Shown here: piece after piece, positions 1-11,374 of the stretch
How the letters are laid out: each line of letters starts with the position of its first letter
How positions within the stretch are numbered: position 1 is the stretch's first letter
Origin: Aquilaria yunnanensis
Taxonomy: Eukaryota; Streptophyta; Magnoliopsida; Malvales; Thymelaeaceae
Reading direction: 5' to 3'
NCBI GenBank assembly: GCA_039654915.1
Contig: CM077600.1
Location: 75,091,992 to 75,155,991, forward strand
Length of the DNA stretch: 64,000 bases
Program-made: the position numbers and the translations under genes
The notes under the pieces: generated by a model
Database searches by the model: none
What the model saw: only the letters and a program-made list of their open reading frames with translations
Told to the model about the DNA's origin: nothing

Positions 1-81
1 CAATCCACATTCAAATCTCTGGCAGAGAAGTGCCCGAAGGAGGAGGTCCTCGCCGTGAGGATCTCTGAACATGCTACCCAG

Positions 82-160
82 GTGAGCTTCTTGGGACTTA
101 GCAAATTTTCCAAGCTTTCATAGCCTTTTGATCGTAACGCGAAGTCTTTCCTTTTCGCAG
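82..160 (+). other. GT-AG intron of the antisense ORF (copy 1)
   Basis: It begins GTGAGC after CCCAG and ends in a pyrimidine-rich tract followed by CGCAG. It is 79 bases long and sits at the same codon position as the 86-base intron 49415-49500 of the other antisense ORF. Splicing from 81 to 266 keeps phase 0. Confidence 0.6.
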
Positions 161-186
161 CAAGGATCTCTAAACATGCTGCCCTG

Positions 187-265
187 GTGAGCTTCTTGGG
201 ACTTAGCAAATTTTCCAAGCTTTCATAGCCTTTTGATCGTAACGCGAAGTCTTTCCTTTTCACAG
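187..265 (+). other. GT-AG intron of the antisense ORF (duplicated copy)
   Basis: This 79-base intron differs from 82-160 at only one base that I can see (CGCAG against CACAG at the acceptor). It follows the duplicated 26-base exon 161-186. Including that exon would shift the frame; skipping it would not. Confidence 0.6.
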
Positions 266-917
266 CTCTTAGCTTATAATGGATATTTCCGAGCATGGGC
301 AGCAAAGTAGTGTTCGATCCGATCTCGGACCGAAGAGCGCTTGGAGAAAGCCAAGTTATTCTACGCCAGCTCGGTTGTCAAGTACGCCGAGCTGAAAAAG
401 ATAGCCAAGGAGGAGGTGGCAAAAGTTCGAGAGGAATTCTTGAAGAGTCAGGAGGAGATTTCTCAAGAATTCTCCCAGAATGTGTCTGACCTTGGCGCGA
501 AGGTTATCACGCTATCTTCGGAGAATGAGGTCTATCGGAAGAAGAAGGAGGAGGACTCTGCTTTCCTGACGAAGGCCCTTGCAGACAACGCCGAACTTCA
601 AGCCGAGGTCAACGCGCTGAAGAAGGAGACAAAGAAGAAGAAGAAGACGAAGAAGCTGGAAAAGGAGGTCACTGAGCTGAGAGACGAGCTGAATGACTTG
701 GGTATTGAGAAGGACAAAGCTGATCAAGCAACCAAGGTTGCGTTCCAAGATGGCTTCTGTTTGGCTCGGCACCAAGTCCTGGCAAAGTAACCCAACCTCA
801 ACTTCTCCTTTCTTGCTGGCTTTGACATTCCCGAAGGGCCTCGCTGGGCTTGGTCGAATAGTGAATATCTTAATCTTCCCTTTCCTCTTCCGGCACCGAA
901 GGTTGTGACAAAGGAGG

Positions 918-2919
918 TTGGCCCGTTTGACACAGCTCGCTCAAATCATGACACGTGTTCGGCCAAATGCGGTCCATACCTTCAAGGATGGGGATCTCCA
1001 GTTGGTTGTAGGCCGTTCTGGCCAGAATTTGTTGTGTTTCGGGAGCCAAACAGCATAGCGGAATTTAACCGAAACCCTCTAGGATCCAAGTGAAACGGGG
1101 TAAACCAGGTGTTCAAAAATTTTCATACCTAATTTTCGGTTGATATCTCTCACTCAACTGTAGAGTCAAATCACAAAACCTGAGCAGTTGACGTGTTCAA
1201 GCTCTCTATGGTATCCATACGAGCCTTTTGGGATCACCACGCTTCCACCGCGTCCCAGCAGATACGTTTCTCTTGCGCTCGCAGTGCTAGTTTGCGTCCT
1301 CCAAGGAATTGCAAGAGAATAGTGCGGCTGCCCTTTTCGGAGGCTAGGGCAAGGAGACCTGCGAATTTCTCACTAAAAGTTGTATTTATAGTGAGACTCA
1401 ACTTCCAGGCCTAATGGGTTTCAAAGCCCTAATCCAATTAGGCTTTAATTTCGGGCTTAATATGGCTCAACTATTGGGCCCATTATTAATACGAAACTAT
1501 TGTGAAACCAAAACCAAAATTATTAGCCCATACACTCTAATGATCCAAATAGCTCTATGTGTGCGACCTAATAGGCTCTTACCACGTTAGCAATGATCAT
1601 AAATCACATTTATGATCATAAGCAATGAGCGGTGTCTAGCAACACATCATTGCTACCCAAGTGACAAGATTGTCGATGATTCAACTAAACCTTTATGATC
1701 ATCACCGACATATGCTATTGTCCCTTTGTCCAAGATATCAAGACTAAGCACGAGACATGGAATGTGTCACTCTCGTATAGCCCAATCTTTGGTTTCTTGA
1801 TTATCGAGTAGACCAACTTAAACTGATAACATTGATATCGTATATCAACTCATCCGAGCATGGCCATGCATTTTCTAAGTCTCACTCTATCAAGGGGCCC
1901 AAAGATATCACTCCTGTTACATAGGAAGGACAAATCCCATCTTGATCATACAAATCCCTCCACATGATATGTGGCATACCCAATGACCTCCTTCAAGTTC
2001 ACTCAGTTATGAGCAACAAAGGAAAATATCAAAGTATGTGACTCACATGTAGGGAACTTTGATGATCTTAGGTTGAAGGACTACATATACCATGATCACT
2101 ATGAGAATCACTTATAACACTCATATAACGATCCATGTAGTGTTCTCATGGTGGGTCGGTCCAGTACACAAGTTCTCCAACTTGTACCCATATGTAGGCT
2201 ACATATCTCATATTAGTCTCCGCATATGCTAGTCGTTATGTATTATTGCAACCCGCTCCACAATAATACTAGACTAGGGACATTTGAGAATATCATTATT
2301 CTAGGGTTACAATTATGTTTATTGTGTTACGTAGAAACAGAACAACAAACATAATTGCTGGATTAATGCCTTAATAAAATATCATGACTCAATGTACAAA
2401 AATACAATCATGTTATGATTGGCTTTTGGGTACAACACTAATAGAAGTCAAGGTCGTGGAAGACCTGTGTGTCAGGGGCGTGTGCAAGGTTTCTATGTCA
2501 GGGGCTCCTTAACCGTTTTTGTTGTCAACAGGACCCCTTCGGTGAAAGAGACCCCTTCGGGATAAAAAGACCTCTTCGGGATATGAAAGCTTTTTGCCGA
2601 GGTTGCCCCGGTCATTCGAAAGGCCCTTCGGCACAGAGGATCCCCTTCGGAGGTTGTTTTCCCCTGCTGAGGATAGTGAGTCTACTTTTCCTGAAGTTAG
2701 CCAGGTCATCTTACCGAGGGTGGTATTGCACCGTACTCCTGAGGTCAGTCCCGCTATTCCCCGAGGGTGATGGTGGATTACCGAGGTTAGGGGGTCAAGG
2801 ACTGCGGACCCTCTTTTCAAGGTTGGTGCTCGTCTTCTCCGAGGGTGATGCTCATCTTTACCAAGGGTAGTGCTCGTTAGAGATTGGAAGTTTGAAGGGT
2901 AATAGCCCTTTGGCTATCA
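918..2919 (-). mobile_element. Truncated Tat-type LTR (5' LTR of a minus-strand element), split by a solo LTR
   Basis: Bases about 918-1029 and 2449-2919 match, in the same order, the minus-oriented Tat LTR at 57765-58686: GCCCGTTTGACACAGC against GGCCGTTTGACATAGC, then ACACGTGTTCGG, and later the repeated CCCTTCGG-rich part. The end is GGCTATCA, the reverse complement of the TGATAGCC with which Tat LTRs begin, and is the outer border. The first roughly 290 bases of the LTR are missing. It joins the antisense ORF directly, so pol, gag and the inner LTR end were deleted. The flanking target site would be CTTAC at 2920-2924; the partner copy is outside the window. Confidence 0.7.
1030..2443 (-). 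mobile_element. Solo LTR, Ty1-copia (same family as 33577-41684)
   Basis: This 1414-base copy runs from TGTTGTGTTTCGGGAGCC to ...ACACTAATA and aligns over its whole length with the 1416-base LTRs at 33577-34992 and 40269-41684. No internal sequence is present. Flanking 5-mers GAATT (1025-1029) and GAAGT (2444-2448) look like a target duplication with one later change. Orientation follows the full element, whose genes are on the minus strand; the LTR TATA box (TATAAATACA) lies on minus at 1381-1389. It sits inside a Tat LTR. Confidence 0.88.
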
Positions 2920-2958
2920 CTTACCTAGGTGGCAGTTAGGTGGAGATAACTAATTAAG

Positions 2959-5935
2959 CATAGTGTATGATTTGTGAAGTGTAAAGTATTCAATGTTTAC
3001 CCCCTTAAGTGGCAAAAACAAAGATAGCTTAGTGATAGCCAAAGTGCTATCGCCCCGAACACCTAAGGACGTGTTTGTTGTTACATATGGTTTCCATATT
3101 TGTGTGTATGTGTTGTTTTTTTATGTTTTTATGTCTTTTTATTTTAGGTGGTACGTTGCTATAGAATACTTTACATTGAAAGCCCTTACTAAGTTCTTTA
3201 CAAAGAGCTTACTCCCATTTCTGTCCATTTTCAGGACCACCTGAAAGAGAACGTTCAAACTACTAGTTTTAGTTTGAGTTTTTCTATGAAATTTCACGTA
3301 CATGAACTTCCATATGTCTAGTATTAAACTGGAGTGGTTCATGATTTTTAGAGCACATTTGCTAATTTTAGTGTTGGTACTTTCTACCGTACGCAGCAGC
3401 TGTCTTTTGAAGTTTCTGGAGTGCGTTGTGGTTGTAAGGCTCTCCAAGAAGCTAGTGTACATACCCAACTAAGCTAGGATATATGTATGATGCATCTATG
3501 CGTGTAAATACACTATGGATGGTGTATGGATGATATATGAAGCAATAAAGTGATGTTTGAGGTTGAATGTTCAATTTTGTCCATTTTGCAACTCATTAGC
3601 TGTTCCAAAGAAAACTATGTTTAATGTTTATAAAATCCTCTAAATTCAGGGGAATGACTTTCCCAAGTGTTTAAGACATGTAAGAACCTGCCCATGTTGG
3701 TTTTGCACCTGAAAATGAAGTGTATGAATCTTATGAAATTTTGTATGGGCAAAATGGTCATAAAGTGACTAGAATTTTGACTTTGCACTTAAAAGTTCCA
3801 TAACTCCCTGTGTAGAAGGAATATCAATATGAAATTTTGGCCACACCTAAAGCACATATAGAGGTTGAACTGGAATTTGAAATTTCTAAATTTGGAGTCT
3901 TGTAGCCAAAGATATGACATTCTAAAGTTGGCTAAGTTACTGTTCATTTGGTTAGAATTTGGTAACCAACTTAAAAAATCCATAACTTGGTCCATAGGTG
4001 AGCTTTTGATGTAAAACAAAATTTATTGGTTTTCTATAAGTCTCTACTTGATAATGGAACAAAGAAAATATGGGGTTACATGGCTAAAATGATATAGTTT
4101 ATTAGTGAAAGTTGCAGGTGCAGTAGTTGGTCACTAAAACTTAACAAGATTGCCTAATTTGTGAAAGCCAAAACTAAGAATTGTGCCAGTGTTTTCCTTC
4201 TTAGCTGCCATAGTGTGCATAAATGTAAATATGTGTGTTATGGTTTGGCCAATATACATATATTTGCATAAATACCAAGAGGGCCACTTGGGTAATATAG
4301 TGAGCGTTGTTCTGATGGCTTATAAAACATGCATAACTCCTGGGAGATTAACACATTAAATATTGTTACTGTATTTAAGCTCTTAGAGTGGTAACATCTC
4401 GTCTGAGTTCTGCATCGATGTCAAGATGTGTGTACTCCGGTTAGCTATGGCCCCTAAAAGACACCAGAAAAGGGTAAAGGAAGTCCTTGAAATATTTTCT
4501 TGGGGGGACTCCCCAATACCCAAGTAAGAACATAATATAGCTGGGAGTATATGAAAAATTCAATAGGATAGACCTTTTTTGTGTGTACCTAGAAGTGGCT
4601 CATTTTATACTTGCTTCAAAGGGTTGAGCTCCCAAATCTGCCGTCCACATGTTCAACTAGCTTAGGGAACAGGGGTCTATGTCATCCCAACTGTCTCTGC
4701 AGCTAGTTGTTTTAACACAAGCCTGAGTGAGCATAATGAAGATGCCGCCAGGCATCAACTAGCTTCTTGGAGAGCCTTACAAACACAATGCACTCTAGAA
4801 ACTTCAAAAGGCAGCTGCTGCATAAGGCAGAAAGTACCAACACTAAAATTATAAAATGTGCTCTAAAAATCATGAAAAACTCCAATTTAATACTAGACAT
4901 ATTGAAGTTCATGTAACTAAAATTTCACAGGAAAACTCAAACTAGAATTATTAGTTTGAACATTCTCTTTTAGGTGTTCCTGAGATATCATTTTAGTAAC
5001 ACTATGGCAGCCCTCCTCAATCTTTTGCTTGGTCTTAGGGGTCTTTTAAGTTTTAGTTAGTACTAACTTGGGCTCTAGAAACCCTTCTTTCTTGCTGCCA
5101 TCTTTAGCACAGTAACACTAAGACCGAAACCTTGCCATGCTTTTTTCCCCTTAACCCATGCTTGGTTCCTTGAGCTTTTTGCTCTCTTCCAAGAATGGTC
5201 TTAGCTTCATGGATGTTTGGAAATACAGTAAACAATCCAGGAAACTTTAGAAAACCCTTACCTTTTGCCATGAAATCTGAAAACCCAAATAAAACCAAAA
5301 TTAGGTTTTCTTGCACTCTTTGATGTCTTATTTGCTTTCTCTTGCTTCCTCTTGCTTTCTTAAGGTATGGTGGCTATGGAGGATGGTGGAGAAGGTTAAG
5401 GAAGAACCCTTGGCTACTGGGGGGTGAAATTTAGAGGAAATGGCAAGAAAATGAAGATTTGTCTTCATTTCTACATCATTTTGACCTTGGTGGCATATAT
5501 GCAAATTTTTAAAACTTTGGCCAACACTTGGACAGATTATATCCAACTATTTTGGATGGCAAAATGATGTTTTTGACTAGCTTGAACCTTGCCAAAGGTC
5601 ATTATAGCTTTTAGACAAAAAGGTGGACACTTGGATCCTTAGTTGGCATTATGCCATAAATGATCAACTTTGCCTTCTTAAGCACTTTGGTCCCCAACGA
5701 TATCCTTAATTCCATCCATGTCCTTTCTTCATAATTCCATCCATGTCCTTTCCATAGCCATCTTTAGAAATTTGTGCAATTGAGTACCCAACTTTTGTAA
5801 CCTTACAATTTAGTCCATAGGTTACTTGAAAATTAGGTGATGTGCCAATGCTTTCTTAAGGACCAAGCTACATTGTTTTTGCCACTTAAAGGGGTTTATA
5901 TTGAATACTTTACACTTCACAAATCATGCACTATG
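2959..5935. mobile_element. Foldback element with long diverged inverted repeats
   Basis: The outer ends are inverted copies: 2959-3040 (CATAGTGTATGATTTGTGAA...) and 5855-5935 (...CACAAATCATGCACTATG reversed). A second pair, about 3228-3465 and 4752-4995, is also inverted and ends on both sides at CTCCAAGAAGCTAGT. The left arm is about 500 bases; the right arm about 1.2 kb because it carries extra sequence. The middle (3466-4750) shows no transposase. Flanks AATTAAG (2952-2958) and AATTAAAG (5941-5948) are similar but not adjacent to the right end, so the target duplication is uncertain. Foldback, MULE-like or two inverted copies of one repeat are all possible. Confidence 0.6.
3466..4750. other. 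Non-coding centre of the foldback element
   Basis: I see no ORF with recognisable protein motifs here. The text is AT-rich with phrases of LTR-like character. A short ATG-initiated stretch near 4448 (ATGGCCCCTAAAAGACACC) has no support as a gene. Confidence 0.4.
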
Positions 5936-5989
5936 GTGAAAATTAAAGCATATAAGTTTAGGTCCTTATGCTGTAATTTTCCCATTTTG

Positions 5990-8340
5990 TGAAGGTGTAA
6001 CAATTTATGTGGTTAATTACACATAATCAGCCATGTGTGAACATCCAAGCAAAAATAAACTATGCTCACACCCAAGAGGGACTTTAGAGTACACTACTCA
6101 TACATGAATATCGGAGGCAAACTAGTGTATGAAAAATATACATTAAACAACTTTACTGAGATCCATAACTAAGCTTCCACCTTAGAGCAAACTCTCAGTA
6201 GCAAGCCTCAAAAGCCTTCCCTTGTGCTTCACTAGCCTCTGTCAGCCAAAAGACAACTGTAGTTAGTACTATAACACAACCAGCAAGCAAACCACAAACT
6301 ATAATCATCAAGATTCAAATAAACTGTATACCTGCTCGTGAGCCTAGCTCAACAACCCTTAATGGTTGCCAGCCTTGCAGAACATATCTGCACAACAGAG
6401 ACTAAGGGAGTGAGAATCAACGATTCTCAGTAAGGGATCCTTCAACCTGCAAGAAAAATACTGAGGACAAACATATATATGATATATAAAATCTACTGTG
6501 CATGCTTGCAGTCTGAGGGCTAACATATGCGCATTTGGGACCCCTCATCTTCTTAGTCCTCTTACAGGCGTCACTTTGTGCCTAGCGAGTTCTGGCCCCT
6601 AACTCACTCCTAGTAAGCCTTAGCTTACTAACGTAGTAACTTTAAACTTCCCTTGATTGTTGTGCAGGTGAACATGGTGGATCACCTTGCTTGAGTTCCA
6701 AGGAACTCACTAGGTGTACTAAGCCTCCACATAGTACCTCAAGTCCTTAGACTTGCCTAGGTTACTTGTGTACTAAGCTTCCACCTTAAACCCTTACCAA
6801 GAGTGCACTAGGCTTTCACTTGCACCTCAATTAACCTTGCTCAGGTTACAAGTGCACTAAACCTTCACTCAAGGCACATACCTATCCACCATTACTTGGT
6901 TCACCCTAATGGAGTGGCAATGACCAGGGTTGGACTCATTCCTTAGGTTCTTTGGAACCCACCTAGGTGCACTAAGGTTTCCATATCGAGACTTCAAACC
7001 CAAAGGTTGAACTAGGCTTCGATGGTACTAAACCTTTTACCTAACTAAGGGTGCTCTAATGTGCCAAAAAAATACCCTCATTTTGAAAAAAAAATAAAGA
7101 AAAACCTATTCACACTCAAGCTTATTAAAGGTATGTAAATGATAGTACTCTCTTTTAGCTTTTTGTGAAAACTTGAATCACTTCAATTGGACACTTGAGC
7201 AAAAAGTTATGGTAAAAATACTACAGCATGTCAATGCTGTTAAGTGCTGGCGCTGAGGCAGCAGAAGGCATTTCTCTTCGGGCTCCAAATGGGGTCCTGG
7301 GCGCTGTAGCACCACCCGGCACCTAGGTGCCAGGCCCCCGAGGCTTGAACCTCCTTTTACGTGCCTAAGGCTCTTTGAGGCCTTCCAATGCCTCCCAAAG
7401 GCCATAGGAACGCCTCCAGTTACCTCAAACCTACATGCACATATGCACTAGGCCACAATGCACCATTCAAACCAATCCTATGGTGTTCAGAAAAACCACA
7501 CAAGTGATTAAAACATCACTAGTCCAACATATTCATCATCATCCACTAACCAATATCATTCACAAAATTACTTGAATTCTACCATAAACAAGCTATAAAT
7601 GGCATTAAATACACATGAATCATAAATCCCTTACCTCAATTACACAAGAACTAGCAAGCATCAAACACCACAAGCCAAGAATTTCCAATTCCAAAGCCTC
7701 CTCGTGGTTTCCTAGGTTTCGAAGCTTAAACAATGTATATGGTACCAAATTAACACTAACCCAACAAGGCCCAAGCTTAAATGAGCTCAAGAAACGAGAA
7801 AAATCATGGATTGAAACCATACCTCACGCACAAAAGGCAGCCCAAGCACAAAATCGCCCCAACAAGCTTGAAAACAACAAAACAAGCATAAAACAAGTTG
7901 TCCTCTTTATGGGTACCAAGAAAGCCTTTGAATTCCTTCAAGAAATCATGGATTGGATAAAGATTTGGCAAGGAATTAAGGGAAAGAGAGGGCTGTGAAA
8001 TTGAGCTGCAAATGGGGTGAATAGTACTAGAAATTTGCACCCAAAGTGTGTTTTAAACACAAATCCTCCCCCTCCTCCCCAAACTTTTTTAAAAGTTGCA
8101 AAAATAGCCTTTCCCCAAATAGTAACTAGGTAATTATATACTTAAGAAAAACTTTCTAACTTAGGCTTTGGGTTTTAAAAACATCATTTTTACTCCCGGG
8201 ACTCATCTCGACCTTCCGGGGTACCAAATGACCATTTAGCCCCTGGGCAAAAGTTAGTGCCATAAACCACTCGAAACCTACTAAGTCTTTAATAACTTAC
8301 TTGATCTTGCTAATTCACCCTAACTAAGGCATTTAAACTA
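5990..8340 (-). other. Gene-free stretch, possibly a degraded gypsy LTR on the minus strand
   Basis: There is no supported gene. Read on the minus strand, 7600-8040 has the look of the long Tekay/Del LTR at 31383: a CTTGCC...TTGAGCTCA-type pyrimidine-rich run followed by a GGTAAGGG splice-like site. Part of 7230-7430 contains a GGTGGTGCTACAGC phrase comparable in kind to the one in that LTR. Direct alignment is weak, and I could not place TG...CA ends or a target duplication. Confidence 0.25.
6680..7050. repeat. Degenerate internal repeat, unit about 40-60 bp
   Basis: Phrases of the form CTAGGT(G/T)nACTAAGCnTCCAC recur at roughly 6711, 6757, 6807, 6857, 6972 and 7015. Copies are too diverged and unevenly spaced to call a clean satellite. 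Confidence 0.35.
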
Positions 8341-8479
8341 GGGATTTATGAATATATCTAGCTTACTGAGCATTCCGTTAAGAGGGTTATAACACTATTA
8401 TGGATGGCAAACAAATAGAATTAAATAGAATTTATATTTTTTTAACTTAAACCAAAGAAAAATAGAATGAAAAATAAAC

Positions 8480-8790
8480 TTTAATCCCTAACTCTAAGTC
8501 TTCATCCACAACTCTAACTTAACCTTATTCCTATACCCTAATCTGAAGCCATAATCCTTAACCCTCACCATAACCTTATTCCCTAAATCTTAACATATTA
8601 ATATCCTCAACCCTAACTCTAAACATAATCCTAATCTTAACCCCTTAATCCTTAATCATAACCATAACTCTATTTCCAAAATCTTAATCTAACCTTAATC
8701 CATAATCGCTAACCCTAAAGCCTAATCTCTAATCATAAACCCTAACATTAAATATTTAATCCTAAATGTAATCCTAATCCGTAATCTTTT
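8480..8790. repeat. Degenerate telomere-like array (CCCTAA type), block 1
   Basis: Runs of CCCTAA, CCTTAA, CCATAA and similar 6-8-mers fill this block with the C-rich strand on plus. Nearly every unit carries a substitution, and both sides continue into ordinary repeats, so this is interstitial DNA and not a chromosome end. Confidence 0.8.
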
Positions 8791-8924
8791 TAAGAAGTCA
8801 AAAATTAATTCAATTGGGGTGCTAAAATACTTAATAAATCTGTAAGTATAATGGTTTTGGTGGACTTAGTAAACACCCAAGGCAGATTTATTTCTTTCGA
8901 ATATGCTTAATTTTAATTTTATTT

Positions 8925-9135
8925 TCATTTATTTTGATTTTTGGGCAAAAGTAGAAGAAAAAAAAATGAAAATTTCACATAATTTTTTTCATCTTTCTTA
9001 ATTTATGTGCTATTTACAAATGGTGCAAATAATCTAGATACATGGAGAAATATTTATTTTATATAATTATATACATTATTCATATCATTAGTTAATAATT
9101 ACACTTTTACGACCTAAAAATAAATGATTAATTGG
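8925..9135. repeat. AT-rich spacer, copy A
   Basis: The stretch containing TTGGGCAAAAGTAGAAGAAA, CTTAATTTATGTGC, ACAAATGGTGCAAA and TTGGTTTCAAGA recurs with changes at 11010-11215. Each copy stands among the telomere-like and minisatellite blocks. Confidence 0.7.
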
Positions 9136-9149
9136 TTTCAAGAAATGAA

Positions 9150-9835
9150 CTTGAATCTGATACCACTAAACCTGAATCCTATATCACAATAACCTGTATC
9201 TAATACCAAATAACATGCATCTCATATCACTTAACCTGAATTTCATACCAATTAACCTGAATACCATACCATATGAACCTGAATCTGATACCACTTAACT
9301 TGAATCTTACACCAAAATAACCTAATTGTCATACCGCAACAACTTGAATCTCATACGACTTAACCTAAATTTCATACTAATTAACCTGAATACCATACCA
9401 TATGAACATGAGTCTAATACCACTTAACCTCAATTCCATACTACAACAACCTAATTGTCATAACACAATAACCTGACTGTCATACCACATCAACCTGAAT
9501 CTCATACCACTTAACCTGAATTTCATACCAAGATACTTGAATACCATACCAGAAAAACTTGAATATGATACCACTTAACTTGAATCTTATACCACAACAA
9601 CCTAATTCTCATACCATAACAATCTCATACCAAATAACCTGAATTTTAGGCCAATTAACCTGAATACCATACCATATGAACCTGAATCTGATACCACTTA
9701 ACCTGAATCCCATACCACAATAATCTAATTCTCATACCACAATAACCTGAATCTCATACCACAACAACTTGAATATCAAACCAAATAACCTAAATCTCAT
9801 ACCACAAGAACCTGAATGTCAAACCAAACCAAAAT
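9150..9835. repeat. 21-22 bp minisatellite, block 1
   Basis: Units of the type AACCTGAATCTCATACCACT, with variants (TCTGATACC, CACAATAA, CATATGAA), repeat about 30 times. Variation is mainly in the last 4-6 bases of each unit. No open frame is under evident selection. Confidence 0.85.
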
Positions 9836-9954
9836 TGATTAGTGGTAACTCCTAAAAAGTAACGCAAATGTCTAATTTTTTTAACAATTTTTTAAAAATT
9901 ACACTTATCTTCTTCTAGTTTTAAAAATAACTTAAAAAATCTTACAAGAACCCA

Positions 9955-10045
9955 AACCTTAACATTAACCTTAATCTCTAACATTAAACCCTAACCTAAA
10001 CCCTAACCCCTAACTTTAAACGCTAAGCCTAATCCCTAATCTCTA
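9955..10045. repeat. Degenerate telomere-like array, block 2
   Basis: A short run of CCCTAAACC-type motifs follows the first minisatellite. It is the cleanest within this small block (AAACCCTAACCTAAACCC). Confidence 0.7.
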
Positions 10046-10049
10046 ATTT

Positions 10050-10830
10050 AAGTCATGAATTGCATCAAATTTTAGAGTAGTTATCCAATTATTTAAGTTA
10101 CTTAATCTTTTTAAGTAAATTGTTATTAGTGAATTTAGCAAAGTCCTGAGATAGATTTATTTTGTTCAAATCTGATTGGTCTTGTAGACCATATAATACA
10201 TCTAATCAACTTAGGAAAATTGATTGGTTACAATTCTTCAAAATACATTGCAACAAAAAAGTAAGTAAAGTTTGCGTATACATCTTATTCTACTTGGAAC
10301 CAATTTTATTTGAAAGATAATTGTATTTAGGTGAAGTAATCCATTGATTGTAAAATTTCTATAGTACTAATACTTTTTTATGAATTTTTCTTTGTTAAGG
10401 CATTAAAAAAGATAAATTCATAGAAATTTAATAACAGTATAAAAATTTTATTTTGAATTAATTATCACACCTACATAATATTGGCTTAGTTATGAAATTG
10501 GTTCTAGGTGACAATGATATAAAAATAAAAATAAGTAATTTTAAATTAAGTTAACTTAAGTTAGAACAAATTCGCTTAGTCATTTAGATTAAGTTAAAAT
10601 GAATTGACTTAGTCAACTCATATAGTCATAACTTCATCACCCTTTTTTGAATGTTTGGAAACATTGGGGACTAAAATACAAAATAAAGAAAATAACAGGG
10701 ATTACTGTAATAAGTAGCAAGATGAGCCTAATTGATGAATTTTAGTGAAATCCAACTAATGATTTTTTTGAATCCAAGCCAAAAGAATAATATTTTTTTA
10801 CCTAATTATCTAATTTCCTTTATTATATTT
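10050..10830. other. AT-rich DNA without a gene
   Basis: No ORF or recognisable element; short A/T-rich phrases only. Confidence 0.5.
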
Positions 10831-10832
10831 AA

Positions 10833-10833
10833 T

Positions 10834-10871
<38 letters not shown>
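10833..10871. repeat. (CA)n microsatellite
   Basis: An uninterrupted CA dinucleotide run of about 38 bases in AT-rich DNA. Confidence 0.95.
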
Positions 10872-10872
<1 letters not shown>

Positions 10873-11009
10873 TCACTTTAATTCAATCAAATCTCTTTTT
10901 ACTTGATAAATTAGTTTATAAAAATAGTTTATGAAATAATGAGTATAGAGTGAGTATTTTTGTATATTACCACTAAGTTATCATTTCAAGCTATACTTTC
11001 TTTTCTTTT

Positions 11010-11215
11010 TTCCTTAATTTTGAGCAAAAGTATAGGAAAAAAGTAAAAATAGAACATAGTTTTGCTCATCCTTCTTAATTTATGTACAATTTACAAATGG
11101 TGCAAACAACCTAGATATATGAAGTAATATTTATTTTATATAATTATATACACTTTTTATAAATTTATTTAATACTTAAATTTTTTACGCCTAAAAAATG
11201 ATTATTGGTTTCAAG
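11010..11215. repeat. AT-rich spacer, copy B
   Basis: Diverged direct copy of 8925-9135, including CTTAATTTATGTAC, ACAAATGGTGCAAA and ATTGGTTTCAAGA. It lies shortly before the next telomere-like block. Confidence 0.7.
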
Positions 11216-11374
11216 ATATTTAATTATATATATAATTATTACATTTAAAAAATTTAATATCATTAAATATGATTCTATTAATTAGTTATACTTTGTATTG
11301 ACTATATATTCCTACTTATTACCATATTAGAATTATTATTATGATGATTATGGTAAAAAATAACAATAAGAACA

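Larger units (their letters stand above)
56..265 (+). repeat. Tandem duplication of exon end plus intron, 2 x 105 bp
   Basis: Units 56-160 and 161-265 each hold 26 bases of exon and 79 bases of intron. The intron parts are almost identical, while the short exon parts differ at about 5 of 26 positions. The plus-strand Tat element has only one copy here, so the duplication belongs to this element. Confidence 0.85.
1..915 (+). pseudogene. 3' part of a Tat-type antisense ORF (spliced, coiled-coil tail)
   Basis: This is the C-terminal half of the extra gene that Tat-lineage retrotransposons carry antisense to gag-pol; its host element therefore runs on the minus strand. Bases 1-81 read in frame as STFKSLAEKCPKEE...ISEHATQ and match the exon at 49501-49600 on the other strand. 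Then come a GT-AG intron (82-160), a duplicated 26-base exon with a second intron (161-265), and a last exon from 266. The last exon has a stop at 308-310, then a long Lys/Glu-rich coiled coil (about 320-760), the motif KVAFQDGFCLARHQVLAK and a stop at 788-790. Homology continues past the stop to about 915. The counterpart is 48725-49420 (minus). Function of this family is not established; the domain assignment is by homology to the better copy at 48725-51193. Confidence 0.75.

Noticed and set aside
7615..8040. Overlapping open frames on both strands
   Set aside because: They lie in LTR-like DNA; peptides show no recognisable domain.
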